Positions 8,432-16,358 of a DNA stretch of 39,399 bases are shown piece after piece; the stretch's first letter is position 1, and every line of letters begins with the position of its first letter. The notes below the pieces were generated by a model that saw nothing but the letters and a program-made list of their open reading frames with translations, was not told the DNA's origin and did not search any database. Location: the NCBI RefSeq assembly GCF_023499215.1, contig NZ_JAKHSK010000040.1, positions 1 to 39,399 of the forward strand, given 5' to 3'. The DNA is from Zunongwangia pacifica (lineage in GTDB: Bacteria > Bacteroidota > Bacteroidia > Flavobacteriales > Flavobacteriaceae). Made by a program: the position numbers and the translations under genes.

Positions 8432-9044
8432 TTTTAATTTTAAACGTATTATTTGCTATTAATCGCAAGAGGTTCTCTTTCCAATTCTTTGCCAACGAGC
8501 CTCCGTTGTCATTTTCTTTTGCGTCGGTAACGACTCCGTTTAAAAGATATTTGGTTGAGGCAATCACTTTATTAGTGTCCACAACTATTCCCGCCGGGCC
8601 TCTAGCTGAGTGATGTTCGTGCTTTTTCATTTCTGAATACGTGATCGTAAAGCCGTTTTCAACTATTTCTTTTGCTTTTAGCTTAAATTCGGCATCGATG
8701 ATGGAAAGAATCACTAAAATTTGGGGACTCACCCAAGAACCCGATTTTAGACGATTCCATAAATCGGTTTTTATTTCCGTCTGTAGGTTTTTATCAATTT
8801 TAAGCGTTGCAAGTGCTGCTACCAGATGTGGTCTCCAATCTTCGTTGTTTAACAATAATCTAATTCCGGCTACTATTGCTGCGTTAGCATTTTCTGAAAT
8901 GATATCGTCAAGTCTGTCAATACTTTTAGTGAGGTTCCATTCTTCCGGTGGGTTTGGGACATCATTTAAATTCAAAAAAGGTAAATGGTTAGGATGCCCA
9001 TTCCAAAAATCATTAAAAACCCCAAATTTTGGTTTTTTCCTCAT
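8397..9044 (-). CDS. Hypothetical protein, co-transcribed with GNAT
   Basis: 215 residues, not recognised. There is no signal peptide and there are no membrane helices; the middle part is helical with many Leu/Ile, followed by a conserved-looking ARGPAGIVVDTNKVIAST segment. Its 3' end overlaps the GNAT gene by 35 bp, which supports a real operon. A function cannot be given. Confidence 0.6.
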   Translation of the reverse strand: MRKKPKFGVFNDFWNGHPNHLPFLNLNDVPNPPEEWNLTKSIDRLDDIISENANAAIVAGIRLLLNNEDWRPHLVAALATLKIDKNLQTEIKTDLWNRLKSGSWVSPQILVILSIIDAEFKLKAKEIVENGFTITYSEMKKHEHHSARGPAGIVVDTNKVIASTKYLLNGVVTDAKENDNGGSLAKNWKENLLRLIANNTFKIKNEDESNNHKTS

Positions 9045-9177
9045 TTTTTCTAGTTAATTAAGCACAATAGCTTCACTATCACAAAACCGGCATTTGCGTT
9101 TCGCTGCGCCAAGCTTGTAAGATTTATAGGTTTTGTTGGCAAAGGTAGTGTACCTTCAGATGGTGACGTAAGGTTTC

Positions 9178-9220
9178 CTCCCAAAAATCACCAATTTCAA
9201 TTAAGGCTTACTTTAAAATA
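9178..9220 (-). repeat. Short copy of the array repeat core
   Basis: CCCAAAAATCACCAATTTC followed by AATTAAGGCTTACTTTAAA matches the conserved centre of the repeats further right (CCCAAAAATCACCAATC, CCATTAAGG). The palindromic ends are not recognisable, though ACAAAACC (9079) and GGTTTTGT (9129) form an inverted pair to the left. The 530-bp gap 9045-9577 otherwise holds only the fragment at 9330-9583. Confidence 0.5.
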
Positions 9221-9329
9221 AAAATACTATATCAAAAAATCCATTTTTTGCTTGCTACGGCTTGGATAATAGATTTTACCTGGATGCTTTTTTATGGTAA
9301 GTCACTTTTCAGGGGCTTTTATTGATTTT

Positions 9330-9583
9330 TTAAAGTACAGATTTTAATTCTTTGCCGTGAATATATTGATCTATTTCAATTCCTAAATTCAATTTGCTCA
9401 ATCGGTTAATCGTTTGGCTGTCAAAACTTATTCCTTTATTCCCGTCAATATATTGTTGAAGATGAATTGAAATATAGGCATCTGCCATTTCCGTAAGCTT
9501 CCTAACACCTTCAATATCTTTTTCTAAGTCAGTTAATAAAAGTTTTAGTTTTGTATCTAAATCAAAAGCCCTACTTTTTATTG
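9330..9583 (-). pseudogene. DUF4279-like C-terminal fragment
   Basis: An open frame without a start reads FDLDTKLKLLLTDLEKDI, then ADAYISIHLQQYIDG, then RLSKLNLGIEIDQYI, stop TAA. The pattern of a leucine-rich helix, a short strand, then L-x-x-L-x-L-x-I-x-I-D-x-Y resembles the end of DUF4279 proteins. The N-terminal half is missing and the frame closes at a TAA upstream. Confidence 0.4.
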
Positions 9584-9998
9584 GCTGAAATTATATGTTC
9601 CGCGACCACCTTTTCTTTTATCATTTACACTCCATCCAAAAAGGCCGTTCAAGTTGATGAATGCTGAAAGTTGATGAAAAGTCAGATCTTCTGAAGTTGC
9701 CGTTAAATAGACCTGATTTTCCATTTTCAGTTCCAACATAGGTAATTTCATTATCTTTTTTAGAGAAATAAACACATAAGAAAAAAGGTTCGTCTTTTAT
9801 GGCAAAATAAACCACATTGTCCTCCTCAAATGATGCAAGGTCTACTCGCTCAATTTTCAGTTTTCTATCTTCTATTTCTAAATCAAGAACTTCAAGATAT
9901 TGTTCGGTAGTTCCGAATGTTGGGTTTTCAATTTCTAAAATGGCTTTTTTAATTAGTTTCTCTTTCAATAGCAGTTCGGTTTTCAAGATTAATAACAA
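9578..9998 (-). pseudogene. Frameshifted hypothetical gene
   Basis: The first frame (from 9998) gives KLIKKAILEIENPTFG through DNEITYVGTENGKS. After about 9720 the sensible sequence continues in the next frame as VYLTATSEDLTFHQL, FINLNGLFGWSVNDK, GRGTYNFSQ, stop. One indel near 9715-9725 explains both frames. The original protein would be about 140 residues. The family is not recognised; it resembles small cytosolic proteins of unknown function in flavobacteria. A sequencing error is the alternative. Confidence 0.55.
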
Positions 9999-10089
9999 CT
10001 GTTTTTATAATATCAGTTTTTGGATTGGATAGAAATTAAAAGTGTTATACTCTCGATTTTTTTTGAGAAATAAACAAAGAATCGGTAAT

Positions 10090-10650
10090 TCAGGCTAACT
10101 CCAAATCATCTGTACTTAATTTCAAGTTGGGATTATCTAATTTCTTAATTGTTGTTCTAATTTTTATTCTATCAGACTGAGGCAGAAAAGTAGGCACCAA
10201 ATCTGTCAAATCAATTTTCAAAAGTCGATTTATTACAATCAAATCTTTTAAAGAAAACGGACTTACTCCATTCATTAATTCTGAAATATAAGATTTGCTG
10301 TTATGTCCTAAAATTGCACCAAAATCTTGCTGTGTTAGATGTAAGTTTTTTAATTTTTTTCGAATCAGTTCTTTTCTTCTCTGGATAAATAAGCGTTCCT
10401 TTTCTGCAATTGATGTTGCAATATCACTTTCTCGAATTTTCTTTTCAGAAATTTTCGATTCAGCATTCCAATTTTCATTTTCATAAAGCTCAATTAAATC
10501 TCTTAATTGCTTTCTTAACGGTTTATATGTTGGATCTTCTTTTGATAGCACGCGCAACTTTCGGTCAGCAATCAAAGCCCTTTCAAAGTCTAGTTCATTT
10601 TTAATTTCTCCGGTCTCCAGCAGTTGTGATATGTCAAATTGTATACTCAT
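10090..10650 (-). CDS. higA: HigA-type antitoxin with XRE DNA-binding domain
   Basis: 186 residues, longer than classical HigA. Residues 1-90 are charged and helical, with a likely coiled coil; residues about 95-160 are an XRE helix-turn-helix (NLHLTQQDFGAILG, SKSYISELMNG, SPFSLKDLIVINRLL). It lies 10 bp downstream of the toxin gene, giving the toxin-first order typical of higBA. It should neutralise HigB and repress the operon. Confidence 0.8.
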   Translation of the reverse strand: MSIQFDISQLLETGEIKNELDFERALIADRKLRVLSKEDPTYKPLRKQLRDLIELYENENWNAESKISEKKIRESDIATSIAEKERLFIQRRKELIRKKLKNLHLTQQDFGAILGHNSKSYISELMNGVSPFSLKDLIVINRLLKIDLTDLVPTFLPQSDRIKIRTTIKKLDNPNLKLSTDDLELA

Positions 10651-10660
10651 CCTTTTATTT

Positions 10661-10999
10661 TTAAATCCAATCGTTAGATTTTAACCACTTTTTAATTGTA
10701 TTTCTATTATTCTTAAAAATCGTTTCGTACTGCTGATGTGTCCCTGCCCATACCACCGTTGCTTCTTCATCTTCAAACTCAATTAAAATCATTGTTCTAT
10801 GAATAGCGATATTAAAGAAATAAAATCCGTCACTATGAACATTATCCGCATCTGTTCTTGTTTTATTTAGTTCACTTTGGTCTTTCCAATCATTATCGTA
10901 AATATCCTTCATTAACTTGTCGATAGCTTTGGCCAAAGGAATATTTCCTTTGTTTTTTCTTTTAAGCTTTTCTAAGATCTTCTTGTTAATCAGTCTCAT
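10661..10999 (-). CDS. higB: HigB-type mRNA interferase toxin
   Basis: 112 residues. HSDGFYFFNIAIHRTMILIEF and VVWAGTHQQYETIFKN are the hallmark strands of the HigB_toxin family (RelE fold); IKKWLKSNDWI is the usual end. It is a ribosome-dependent endoribonuclease in the family. The start is the ATG at 10999, immediately downstream of a strong palindrome (11020-11048), consistent with autoregulation by HigA/HigB. Confidence 0.85.
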   Translation of the reverse strand: MRLINKKILEKLKRKNKGNIPLAKAIDKLMKDIYDNDWKDQSELNKTRTDADNVHSDGFYFFNIAIHRTMILIEFEDEEATVVWAGTHQQYETIFKNNRNTIKKWLKSNDWI

Positions 11000-11019
11000 T
11001 TACCTTCGTAAATTTACAA

Positions 11020-11048
11020 AAAATGTTCGGTTATTTTCCGAACATTTT
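11020..11048 (-). promoter_or_regulatory. Probable higBA operator: 11-bp inverted repeat
   Basis: AAAATGTTCGG and CCGAACATTTT are perfect inverted repeats separated by 7 bp and lie 20 bp upstream of the higB start. Between them and the gene, on the minus strand, TAAATTTA could be a weak -7 box. HigA proteins bind such dyads. The remaining bases up to 11220 show no gene. Confidence 0.6.
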
Positions 11049-11229
11049 AAATTTATTACTATTGCTTAAATTCTTGCTATCCTCTTGTTTTCTTTTAAAT
11101 TGGACTTTTATAACTTTTCAACATTATTATACAATGTATTTATTTCTTATATTTTCCGAAGCAGTAATGATTTTATATAAAAAATTCCGGATTGGTTTGA
11201 AACTAAGATAGCTAAAATTACCGACTTTT

Positions 11230-11267
11230 ATGCTTGCGCGATTGTTGTTTTACGGTGTTGTAGCACG
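11230..11267 (-). repeat. Cassette 3'-end half site (attC-like)
   Basis: TGCTTGCGCGATTG then ACGGTGTTGTAGCACG is a divergent version of the element end GCTTGTGCAACGCTTACCGGTGTTG. It abuts the stop of the 11271 gene. A matching CGTGCTACAAC on the 5' side of that gene is not present, so the cassette has lost its other end. Confidence 0.5.
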
Positions 11268-11270
11268 TTT

Positions 11271-11816
11271 TTATTTCCTTTGTGATAATATAATATCATT
11301 TATTTTGTCTAAACATTTAAATCTTATTCGATTATTTCCCCAATGAAAAGAGGTCATTTTTTTCTCATTAGTTATATCAAATTCTATTTCCTCTCCGTTG
11401 TAATTTTCATCGTCTTCAGCACCAATTACAGGTGTTATTTCAATCATTGCGTCAGGATTATTAACAGAGTCATTTGAATAAGTTAAAAACCTTTCGGATA
11501 AGTGTATTTCCTTGATGTAAGGTCTCCAACCTTTTTTATAACTTAAATTTCCTTTTATTCGGTAGCTTAGAAGAGATTTACTGTTGAAAAGGTTTAATTT
11601 ACTCTCAATTATCTTGACTTGAAAAGAATCAACTTTTAGAGCTTCTTGTTTAGACCACCATCCGATGGAGTAAGTTTCGGTTATTTCAACTTTAGGATGT
11701 CTCGGTTCCTTAGATAAACTATAGAGCAATAGGTTTGGGAAAAGAAAATAATAAGCCAAAGTAAGAAGGACTAAAATCAGTCCACTCCAAATTAATATTT
11801 TTTTCTTTTTCGTCAT
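11271..11816 (-). CDS. Hypothetical membrane-anchored protein
   Basis: 181 residues. An N-terminal KKKK is followed by one membrane helix (residues 8-30, LIWSGLILVLLTLAYYFLF), then a soluble, strand-rich domain that should lie outside the inner membrane. No known domain is recognised. It is a single-gene cassette; its 5' side runs directly into the repeat at 11818 without the usual AAC palindromic half. Confidence 0.6.
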   Translation of the reverse strand: MTKKKKILIWSGLILVLLTLAYYFLFPNLLLYSLSKEPRHPKVEITETYSIGWWSKQEALKVDSFQVKIIESKLNLFNSKSLLSYRIKGNLSYKKGWRPYIKEIHLSERFLTYSNDSVNNPDAMIEITPVIGAEDDENYNGEEIEFDITNEKKMTSFHWGNNRIRFKCLDKINDIILSQRK

Positions 11817-11817
11817 T

Positions 11818-11958
11818 TCCTTTAAAATTACTTATAGCAGCCTTATCATCAAGCAACCAAAGTCCAGTTTAAAAGAAAAACCGCTTTAAGGGGGTGATTG
11901 GGATAAGGATTTTTTGGAATTATTAGCTTGTGCGACGCTTACCGGTGTTACCAGCTGG
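11818..11958 (-). repeat. Array repeat element (truncated long form)
   Basis: Starts inside the element at TTTAAAATTACTTATAGC, then GCAGCCTTATCATC, AAAACCGCTTTAAGGGGG (a damaged copy of the AACCGCTT/AAGCGGTT hairpin), GGATAAGGATTTTTTGG, TTATTAGCTTGTGCGACGC and TTACCGGTGTTACCAGC. The first half (AACATAACTATA, core CCCAAAAATCACC) is missing. Confidence 0.75.
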
Positions 11959-12876
11959 CTATACTTTCCATTTTCCTTTACTTACATCGACAACTTTCCC
12001 ACCAATTTTCAAGCTATATTTATTATTTTTAAACTTCCCGTCTAAATGTATGTATGATTTTCTTCCTATCTGAAACCCTTGTTCTACTGTAGCAGAGATT
12101 TCAAATGATTTATTCTTTAATAGATAAGCAAGGAAACAACCATTCGCACTTCCTGTAGCTGCATCTTCTACTAAATTTCCATTTTCGATACAAAACATTC
12201 TGGTATTGAAGCTATTCGATTTTTCGAAAGTTTCTTCTGTAACAAAAAATAAAGAAGTTGTTAGTCCGGTTGTACTATTGGTTTTGTACTTCTTTTTTTC
12301 GATTAAAAATTCTATCACTTTTTGTGAGTCAAGTTTAATCTGGTTGATTTTCTCTAAATTGATAACAGGGATCACAATATAGGGCAATCCTGTAGTTATT
12401 TCTTCTATGGATTTTTGCGTATCAAGAATATCTAATTTTAGATTCAATCCATCAGCAATTTCCTGATGGTTGTACCTTGTTACAAACTCTGGTTCGGCTT
12501 GTTGCATTATAAAATCACTGGTATCAACATCATTGATAGAAGTTAAATCAATGCTAATATTTGAATGTTTTAAATTCAGGGTAATACTCTTCTTTGGTGT
12601 TGGTAATAAGTATTTTGAAATAATAAAGGCTGTTCCTAATGATGGATGACCCGCAAAAGGGACTTCGTATTCGGGTGTGAAAATTCTAACATCAAACTGT
12701 TCATTGTTATTACTGTCTTTTACAAATGTTATTTCAGGAAAATTAAGTTCTCTTGCAATGTTGAGCATATTTTCAGTAGAAACCTTATTTTCGAAATCAA
12801 CGAAAACGGCTAGTTGATTTCCTCCATATTTTTGTGAGGTGAAAACATCTACTAAATAATAATCTATTTCTGTCAT
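11959..12876 (-). CDS. PhzF-family isomerase/epimerase-like protein
   Basis: 305 residues, the normal family length. The N-terminal DYYLVDVFTSQKYGGNQLAVF carries the PhzF opening (VDVFT, GNPLAVF), ELNFPEITFV keeps the catalytic Glu of SETTF-type motifs, and FAGHPSLGTAFI and EDAATGSANGCFLAYLL are the two mirror-image glycine motifs. The substrate is unknown; only some family members make phenazines. It overlaps the preceding kinase gene by 4 bp (ATGA) and shares its cassette. Confidence 0.9.
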   Translation of the reverse strand: MTEIDYYLVDVFTSQKYGGNQLAVFVDFENKVSTENMLNIARELNFPEITFVKDSNNNEQFDVRIFTPEYEVPFAGHPSLGTAFIISKYLLPTPKKSITLNLKHSNISIDLTSINDVDTSDFIMQQAEPEFVTRYNHQEIADGLNLKLDILDTQKSIEEITTGLPYIVIPVINLEKINQIKLDSQKVIEFLIEKKKYKTNSTTGLTTSLFFVTEETFEKSNSFNTRMFCIENGNLVEDAATGSANGCFLAYLLKNKSFEISATVEQGFQIGRKSYIHLDGKFKNNKYSLKIGGKVVDVSKGKWKV

Positions 12877-13856
12877 TTTTTTGTTTTATAATATTCCATC
12901 CAAGATTTTATTCTTCCGACAAACATTTTCAGATAGTTTTCGGTTAGAAATATATTTGACCAATCAAACCTTTGTGCTTGTACCCCAAGATAAAAAGCAA
13001 AGATTGAAGCTCCAGCTTCTGGAATTAATTTAATTTCTTCGTCTGAAAGTTCTCTTATTTCTCGATAAGCATTTAGAAAACTTTCAACTTTTGATTCATA
13101 TTTTTTCTTGTCAGATTCTATAAAAAACAATTGTTTGCAAAAGTAACCAATATCTAAAATCAATAAACCATTTCCACAATTGTCAAAGTCAAATATTGTA
13201 ATTTCTTTGTTGTCCTTAACACTCAAATTATCATACCAAATGTCAAGATGAATAATCCCTTTTTGAAAATTTAATGGATTAATTTTCTCAAAGGTCTCTG
13301 AAATTTTATAGTTAAGTTCTTTTAGATACCTCATTTCGGTCAGATTCTCTGCAAAAAAATGAGCCAGTTGTTTATAGGACTTTTTTAAAAGTATTTCAGA
13401 ATTATAATCAGTTCTATTAATTGATTTGTTCGCTGTAATATGATGAATTTTAGCCATAAGTGAGCCAATTTCAGAACAAGTGTCATTGTCCATAAATCTC
13501 ATTTTTTCTCCTTTTGCGAAAGAGAAGAGCACAACATAGCGAATCCCTTCGGGTGCATTTATTTCTTGAATTTGGTTGTCTTCTTTGTCAGAAATTGGAT
13601 ATGAAACGGAAAGGTTGTTTTTTTTGAGTAATTCGAGTAATAATAATTCTTCTTGAATTTCAGTTTTTGTTCTCCAATTATGACTGTAAACTCTAATAAC
13701 AAATTTTCTTTTTGTATTTGAAATGAAATAAGTGTGATTCATTCCTGTTCTGAATAATTTGCATTCAAAACTTTCACCTAAATTGTATTTATCTTTAATA
13801 AAGTTACCTAATTCTTTTTCTGATAAAGTTGAATTTGATACTGGAAAAGTTGTCAT
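12873..13856 (-). CDS. APH/ChoK-like small-molecule kinase
   Basis: 327 residues. IIHLDIWYDNLSV is the Brenner motif HxDxxxxN and IFDFDNCGNG the metal-binding DFD. The N-lobe RKFVIRVYSH has the Lys/Arg strand, so the aminoglycoside phosphotransferase fold is secure. Members phosphorylate aminoglycosides, homoserine, choline and others; nothing here tells which. It is the first gene of a two-gene cassette with the PhzF-like gene, which suggests a joint small-molecule modification. 5' boundary sequence: GTGGCTAACGTAGC. Confidence 0.85.
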   Translation of the reverse strand: MTTFPVSNSTLSEKELGNFIKDKYNLGESFECKLFRTGMNHTYFISNTKRKFVIRVYSHNWRTKTEIQEELLLLELLKKNNLSVSYPISDKEDNQIQEINAPEGIRYVVLFSFAKGEKMRFMDNDTCSEIGSLMAKIHHITANKSINRTDYNSEILLKKSYKQLAHFFAENLTEMRYLKELNYKISETFEKINPLNFQKGIIHLDIWYDNLSVKDNKEITIFDFDNCGNGLLILDIGYFCKQLFFIESDKKKYESKVESFLNAYREIRELSDEEIKLIPEAGASIFAFYLGVQAQRFDWSNIFLTENYLKMFVGRIKSWMEYYKTKK

Positions 13857-13880
13857 TCGGTTAGTTCTTGTTTTTAATTG

Positions 13881-14018
13881 TGGCTAACGTAGCTATAACA
13901 CAACTCTTGTTGTGTGACATTCCTTTTAGTTCAATGATAAAACTACCCAAAAATCACCAATCTCCATTAAGGATTTTTTGAAATTATTAGCTTGTGCGAC
14001 GGTTAGTTTTATTAGCTG
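13881..14018 (-). repeat. Array repeat element, short form
   Basis: GGCTAACGTAGCTATAACAC, inner hairpin CACAACTCTTGTTGTG, core CTACCCAAAAATCACC, CCATTAAGGATTTTTTG, TTATTAGCTTGTGCGACGG and TTAGTTTTATTAGC. The right end differs from the ACCGGTGTT type but matches the left-most site at 254-270. The stop codon of the AbiF-like gene (14012) lies inside it. Confidence 0.8.
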
Positions 14019-14920
14019 CTGGTCTTGTTCCAAGCTGCATCTTCTTTCCAACTGTTCGGAAATCCCATAAATCTCGTATTAATGCTTGGATACTCTTCGA
14101 TAAGACCTACAACTTTTTCAATAAATCTATTTGAAACATTTATTTTGGAAAGTAATCTATCAATCATCGCGATAACACCGTAGCAACTCCGATTGAAATC
14201 ATCTGGCAATTCACCATTAAATTGGTATTTTTTGCGCTTTGGAATTGTTGGTCTGTCAGCCGTAATTCCTCTATTCCATAATCTACCGTGGTGAGCGCAA
14301 ATATTTCTAACATTGTTGAGATATATAAACCAAGATGATAAAATCACACTTGGCAAACCAAAATCTTCTGCAATTGAAATTTTCTCAGTATCGTTACTCA
14401 ATCCTCTATATAATCTTGAAAGCTTGCCCATAGTCAAAATTTCCATTGCCATATTTGATGGTGGCAATGTCTCGGATGTATATTTTCTTTTGAAGTATTT
14501 TAAAAATCTTTCTTGAGGTTCGATAAATCTCTCTGCAATTTCTTCGTTTATAGAGTCATAGACATTTTTATCGTCATATAAGTCGTATTGTGTAAACCAA
14601 TAAAATCCGTGATTGATGCAATAGTAGTCAGTTAATTTGGAACGTAGTGCAACTTCAATTCTTTCTAAATATTCGTTAATAATAGCTCTAAGTTTTTTAT
14701 CAAAATGATAATGTAAAATTATATCATTAAAGCTAATTCCGTCTTTGAATTGATGACTTCCATCATTTTCTTGCAAGTGATACATATAACCCGTAAGCCT
14801 AAAATAACCTATGGTTGCTAAATATTTTCTTGCTCTATCCACCTTTGGGATAGATAAACCTCGTTCGATTAATAGTTGAATATGCTCATCGGCAGTTAAA
14901 GGCTTTTTTTCATATTTCAT
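14012..14920 (-). CDS. Abi_2/AbiF-like abortive infection protein (HEPN ribonuclease)
   Basis: 302 residues, full family length. Opening KPLTADEHIQLLIERG, then RARKYLATIGYFRLTGY and HYHFDKKLRAIINEYLERIEV are the conserved blocks of Abi_2 (AbiD/AbiF). NVRNICAHHGRLWNR contains the HEPN RNase motif R-x4-H (RNICAH). Such proteins block phage growth by RNA cleavage in the cytoplasm. A compact candidate RNA with its own promoter lies directly upstream (14945-15032), as described for abiF loci. It is the only gene of its cassette. Confidence 0.85.
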   Translation of the reverse strand: MKYEKKPLTADEHIQLLIERGLSIPKVDRARKYLATIGYFRLTGYMYHLQENDGSHQFKDGISFNDIILHYHFDKKLRAIINEYLERIEVALRSKLTDYYCINHGFYWFTQYDLYDDKNVYDSINEEIAERFIEPQERFLKYFKRKYTSETLPPSNMAMEILTMGKLSRLYRGLSNDTEKISIAEDFGLPSVILSSWFIYLNNVRNICAHHGRLWNRGITADRPTIPKRKKYQFNGELPDDFNRSCYGVIAMIDRLLSKINVSNRFIEKVVGLIEEYPSINTRFMGFPNSWKEDAAWNKTSS

Positions 14921-14944
14921 AGCACTGAACTCTGACTTTATTGC

Positions 14945-14996
14945 AAAAAAAAGCCTCGCAAATTGCGCTTAAATCAGAGGCGTGCGAGGGATTGAT
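14945..14996 (-). ncRNA. Candidate structured RNA upstream of the AbiF-like gene
   Basis: On the minus strand, about 50 nt run from just downstream of a promoter to a run of eight U. CCTCGCA and TGCGAGG can pair, as can GCCTC/GAGGC and the inner GCGCAA/TTGCG; the pairings compete, allowing a switch or pseudoknot. The helix directly before U8 looks like an intrinsic terminator, so transcription may make a short RNA with some read-through into abiF. A conserved abiF RNA motif upstream of such genes is known; identity with it is inferred from position, not alignment. Confidence 0.6.
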
Positions 14997-15000
14997 GGTA

Positions 15001-15032
15001 CAAATATAAATATTCTTTCAATCTAAAGCAAT
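15001..15032 (-). promoter_or_regulatory. Promoter of the abiF-associated RNA
   Basis: Minus strand: ATTG (15029-15032), a 20-bp spacer, then TATATTTG (15001-15008), a full match to the Bacteroidota -7 box TAnnTTTG with the -33 TTG at the right distance. Transcription would start about 14995, at the base of the RNA helix. Confidence 0.65.
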
Positions 15033-15056
15033 TATTTTCGTTTTTTTTGACTTGTA

Positions 15057-15255
15057 GGTAACGTGACTTTATATAACAAGTAGCGTGAAGTTGTGTGTTA
15101 TTTTCAATTTTGCCACAAGCCAAATACTTTATGTTTTGTTTTTATTTTTTTAAATGCCAAATTGGAAATTTGGCGACCTCATAATAAACAAGCATAGACT
15201 TTCAAATTAAGCCTAAACTGCCCTATGTTTTTTAGCTGTGTTGTATAAAGCGTTT
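15057..15255. other. Intergenic stretch with degenerate repeat end and hairpin
   Basis: GGTAACGTGACTTTATATAA (15057-15076) looks like a diverged GCTAACGTAGCTATAAC element start. GCCAAATT/AATTTGGC (15156-15163, 15167-15174) is a perfect 8-bp hairpin with loop GGA, without a U-run on either side. AGCTGTGTTGTATAAAGCG at 15235-15253 abuts the next gene and may be its 3' half site. The core CCCAAAAATCACC is absent. No gene seen. Confidence 0.4.
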
Positions 15256-15846
15256 TTATTCTAATTCGTACTTAGAAAGTAACTCATTATATTGCTTGTA
15301 AATCCATTTAAAAGACTCTTTTCGATAATTAATTAGGTCAATCGAGTTTTCTGTCAAATCAGTTAATTTGATTCCGCTGTCTACAAATTCATAATCACTT
15401 AATAATTTATTCTCAACTATTTTAGGTAATAAAGAAACTTCATATCCTTTTTCACGATGTTTTTTTAAATAAAACATTATCGAACTCATATTACTTAATC
15501 CACCACCAGAACCTTCAAGAGCAAAATAGCCTAATCCGTATTGATTTATTTTTCCTGTTGATTTTTCAAGGATTACAGGAGCAACCAAATTCCAGGCACT
15601 TGAGTCTTTAGTTTTTTGAATAAAGAAATAAACGATTACGTTGTCATTAATCTTATCTATCAAATCTATATTCCAACCACCAAGAGTCGTTTTGTAGTCT
15701 TTAAAAATAGGTTTATCCTCAATCTCAATTATTGACTCATTTTCCATTTCTAATTCAGAGTTTTCTTTGTTAAGTCCTCGGTCAATGGGAATATTAAAGA
15801 CAGATGAGAGCGTATTTTTTATTCCGTTATAGTTTAGATTAATCAT
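15256..15846 (-). CDS. Hypothetical cytoplasmic protein
   Basis: About 196 residues from the ATG at 15846 (the frame is open to 15873, where the first codons overlap the repeat end). No signal peptide or membrane helix. YKTTLGGWNIDLIDKI, VIVYFFIQKTKDSSAWNLV and a glycine-rich GYFALEGSGGGLSNMSSI stand out, and the C-terminal part is helical. The family is not recognised. Single-gene cassette. Confidence 0.65.
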   Translation of the reverse strand: MINLNYNGIKNTLSSVFNIPIDRGLNKENSELEMENESIIEIEDKPIFKDYKTTLGGWNIDLIDKINDNVIVYFFIQKTKDSSAWNLVAPVILEKSTGKINQYGLGYFALEGSGGGLSNMSSIMFYLKKHREKGYEVSLLPKIVENKLLSDYEFVDSGIKLTDLTENSIDLINYRKESFKWIYKQYNELLSKYELE

Positions 15847-15860
15847 ATCAGTTTTTTTAA

Positions 15861-16100
15861 TGCTACATAACATAAATGTAATACAACTCTTGTTGTATTA
15901 TATCCCTTTTATCACAATCCTAAATCTACCAAAAAAAAACCAATCACCATTACGGTTTCCCTTAAAATTACTTATTGCAGCCTTATCATCCATTAACAAA
16001 AGTCCTGTTTAAAGAGAAAACCGCTTTAAGCGGTTGATTGGGATGAGGATTTCTTGAAATTTATTAGCTTGTATAACGCTTACCGGTGTTGTGCGTAGTG
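15861..16100 (-). repeat. Array repeat element, long form with terminator-like hairpin
   Basis: GCTACATAACATAAATG, hairpin TACAACTCTTGTTGTA, core TAAATCTACC, CCATTACGGTTTCCC, then an extra block from CTTAAAATTACTTATTGC to GGATGAGGATTTCTTG, and finally TATAACGCTTACCGGTGTTG. The extra block holds AACCGCTT/AAGCGGTT, which on the minus strand is followed by T-rich sequence and so resembles an intrinsic terminator. Confidence 0.85.
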
Positions 16101-16357
16101 TTTTTTATTTCTTTTATGATGCGATAAATAATATATACAATCGCAATTAGATTAATAATTTGCCAAATATTGAAACAAATATAATTTACTTTTTGCCAAA
16201 AGGTCATACTCTCTAAACTCCAATATTCACCTTTACTTTCATCATAGAAATCATCATACTCCATTAATAACAAAGCGAGAACTAAGTATATCGCCAAGTC
16301 GATAATAATTATTCCCGCTGTGATTAGAATGTTTTTTATGGTCAGATATCTCTTCAT
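16064..16357 (-). CDS. Small membrane protein, C-terminus encoded in the repeat
   Basis: 97 residues with two membrane helices (about 9-33 and 60-82) and an acidic loop (EYDDFYDESKGEYW). The last residues, NTTHNTGKRYTS, are read from the repeat element itself, and the stop TAA lies in TTATTAGCTTG. It follows the BamE-like gene by 1 bp in the same cassette. Function unknown. Confidence 0.65.
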   Translation of the reverse strand: MKRYLTIKNILITAGIIIIDLAIYLVLALLLMEYDDFYDESKGEYWSLESMTFWQKVNYICFNIWQIINLIAIVYIIYRIIKEIKNTTHNTGKRYTS

Positions 16358-16358
16358 T

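Noticed and set aside
11023-11211. Plus-strand frame of 62 codons in the higB-11271 gap
   Set aside because: Low-complexity hydrophobic sequence starting inside the higBA dyad; no ribosome site and no recognisable features.
15156-15174. Hairpin GCCAAATT/AATTTGGC as a terminator
   Set aside because: No U-run follows on either strand; reported only as a hairpin.
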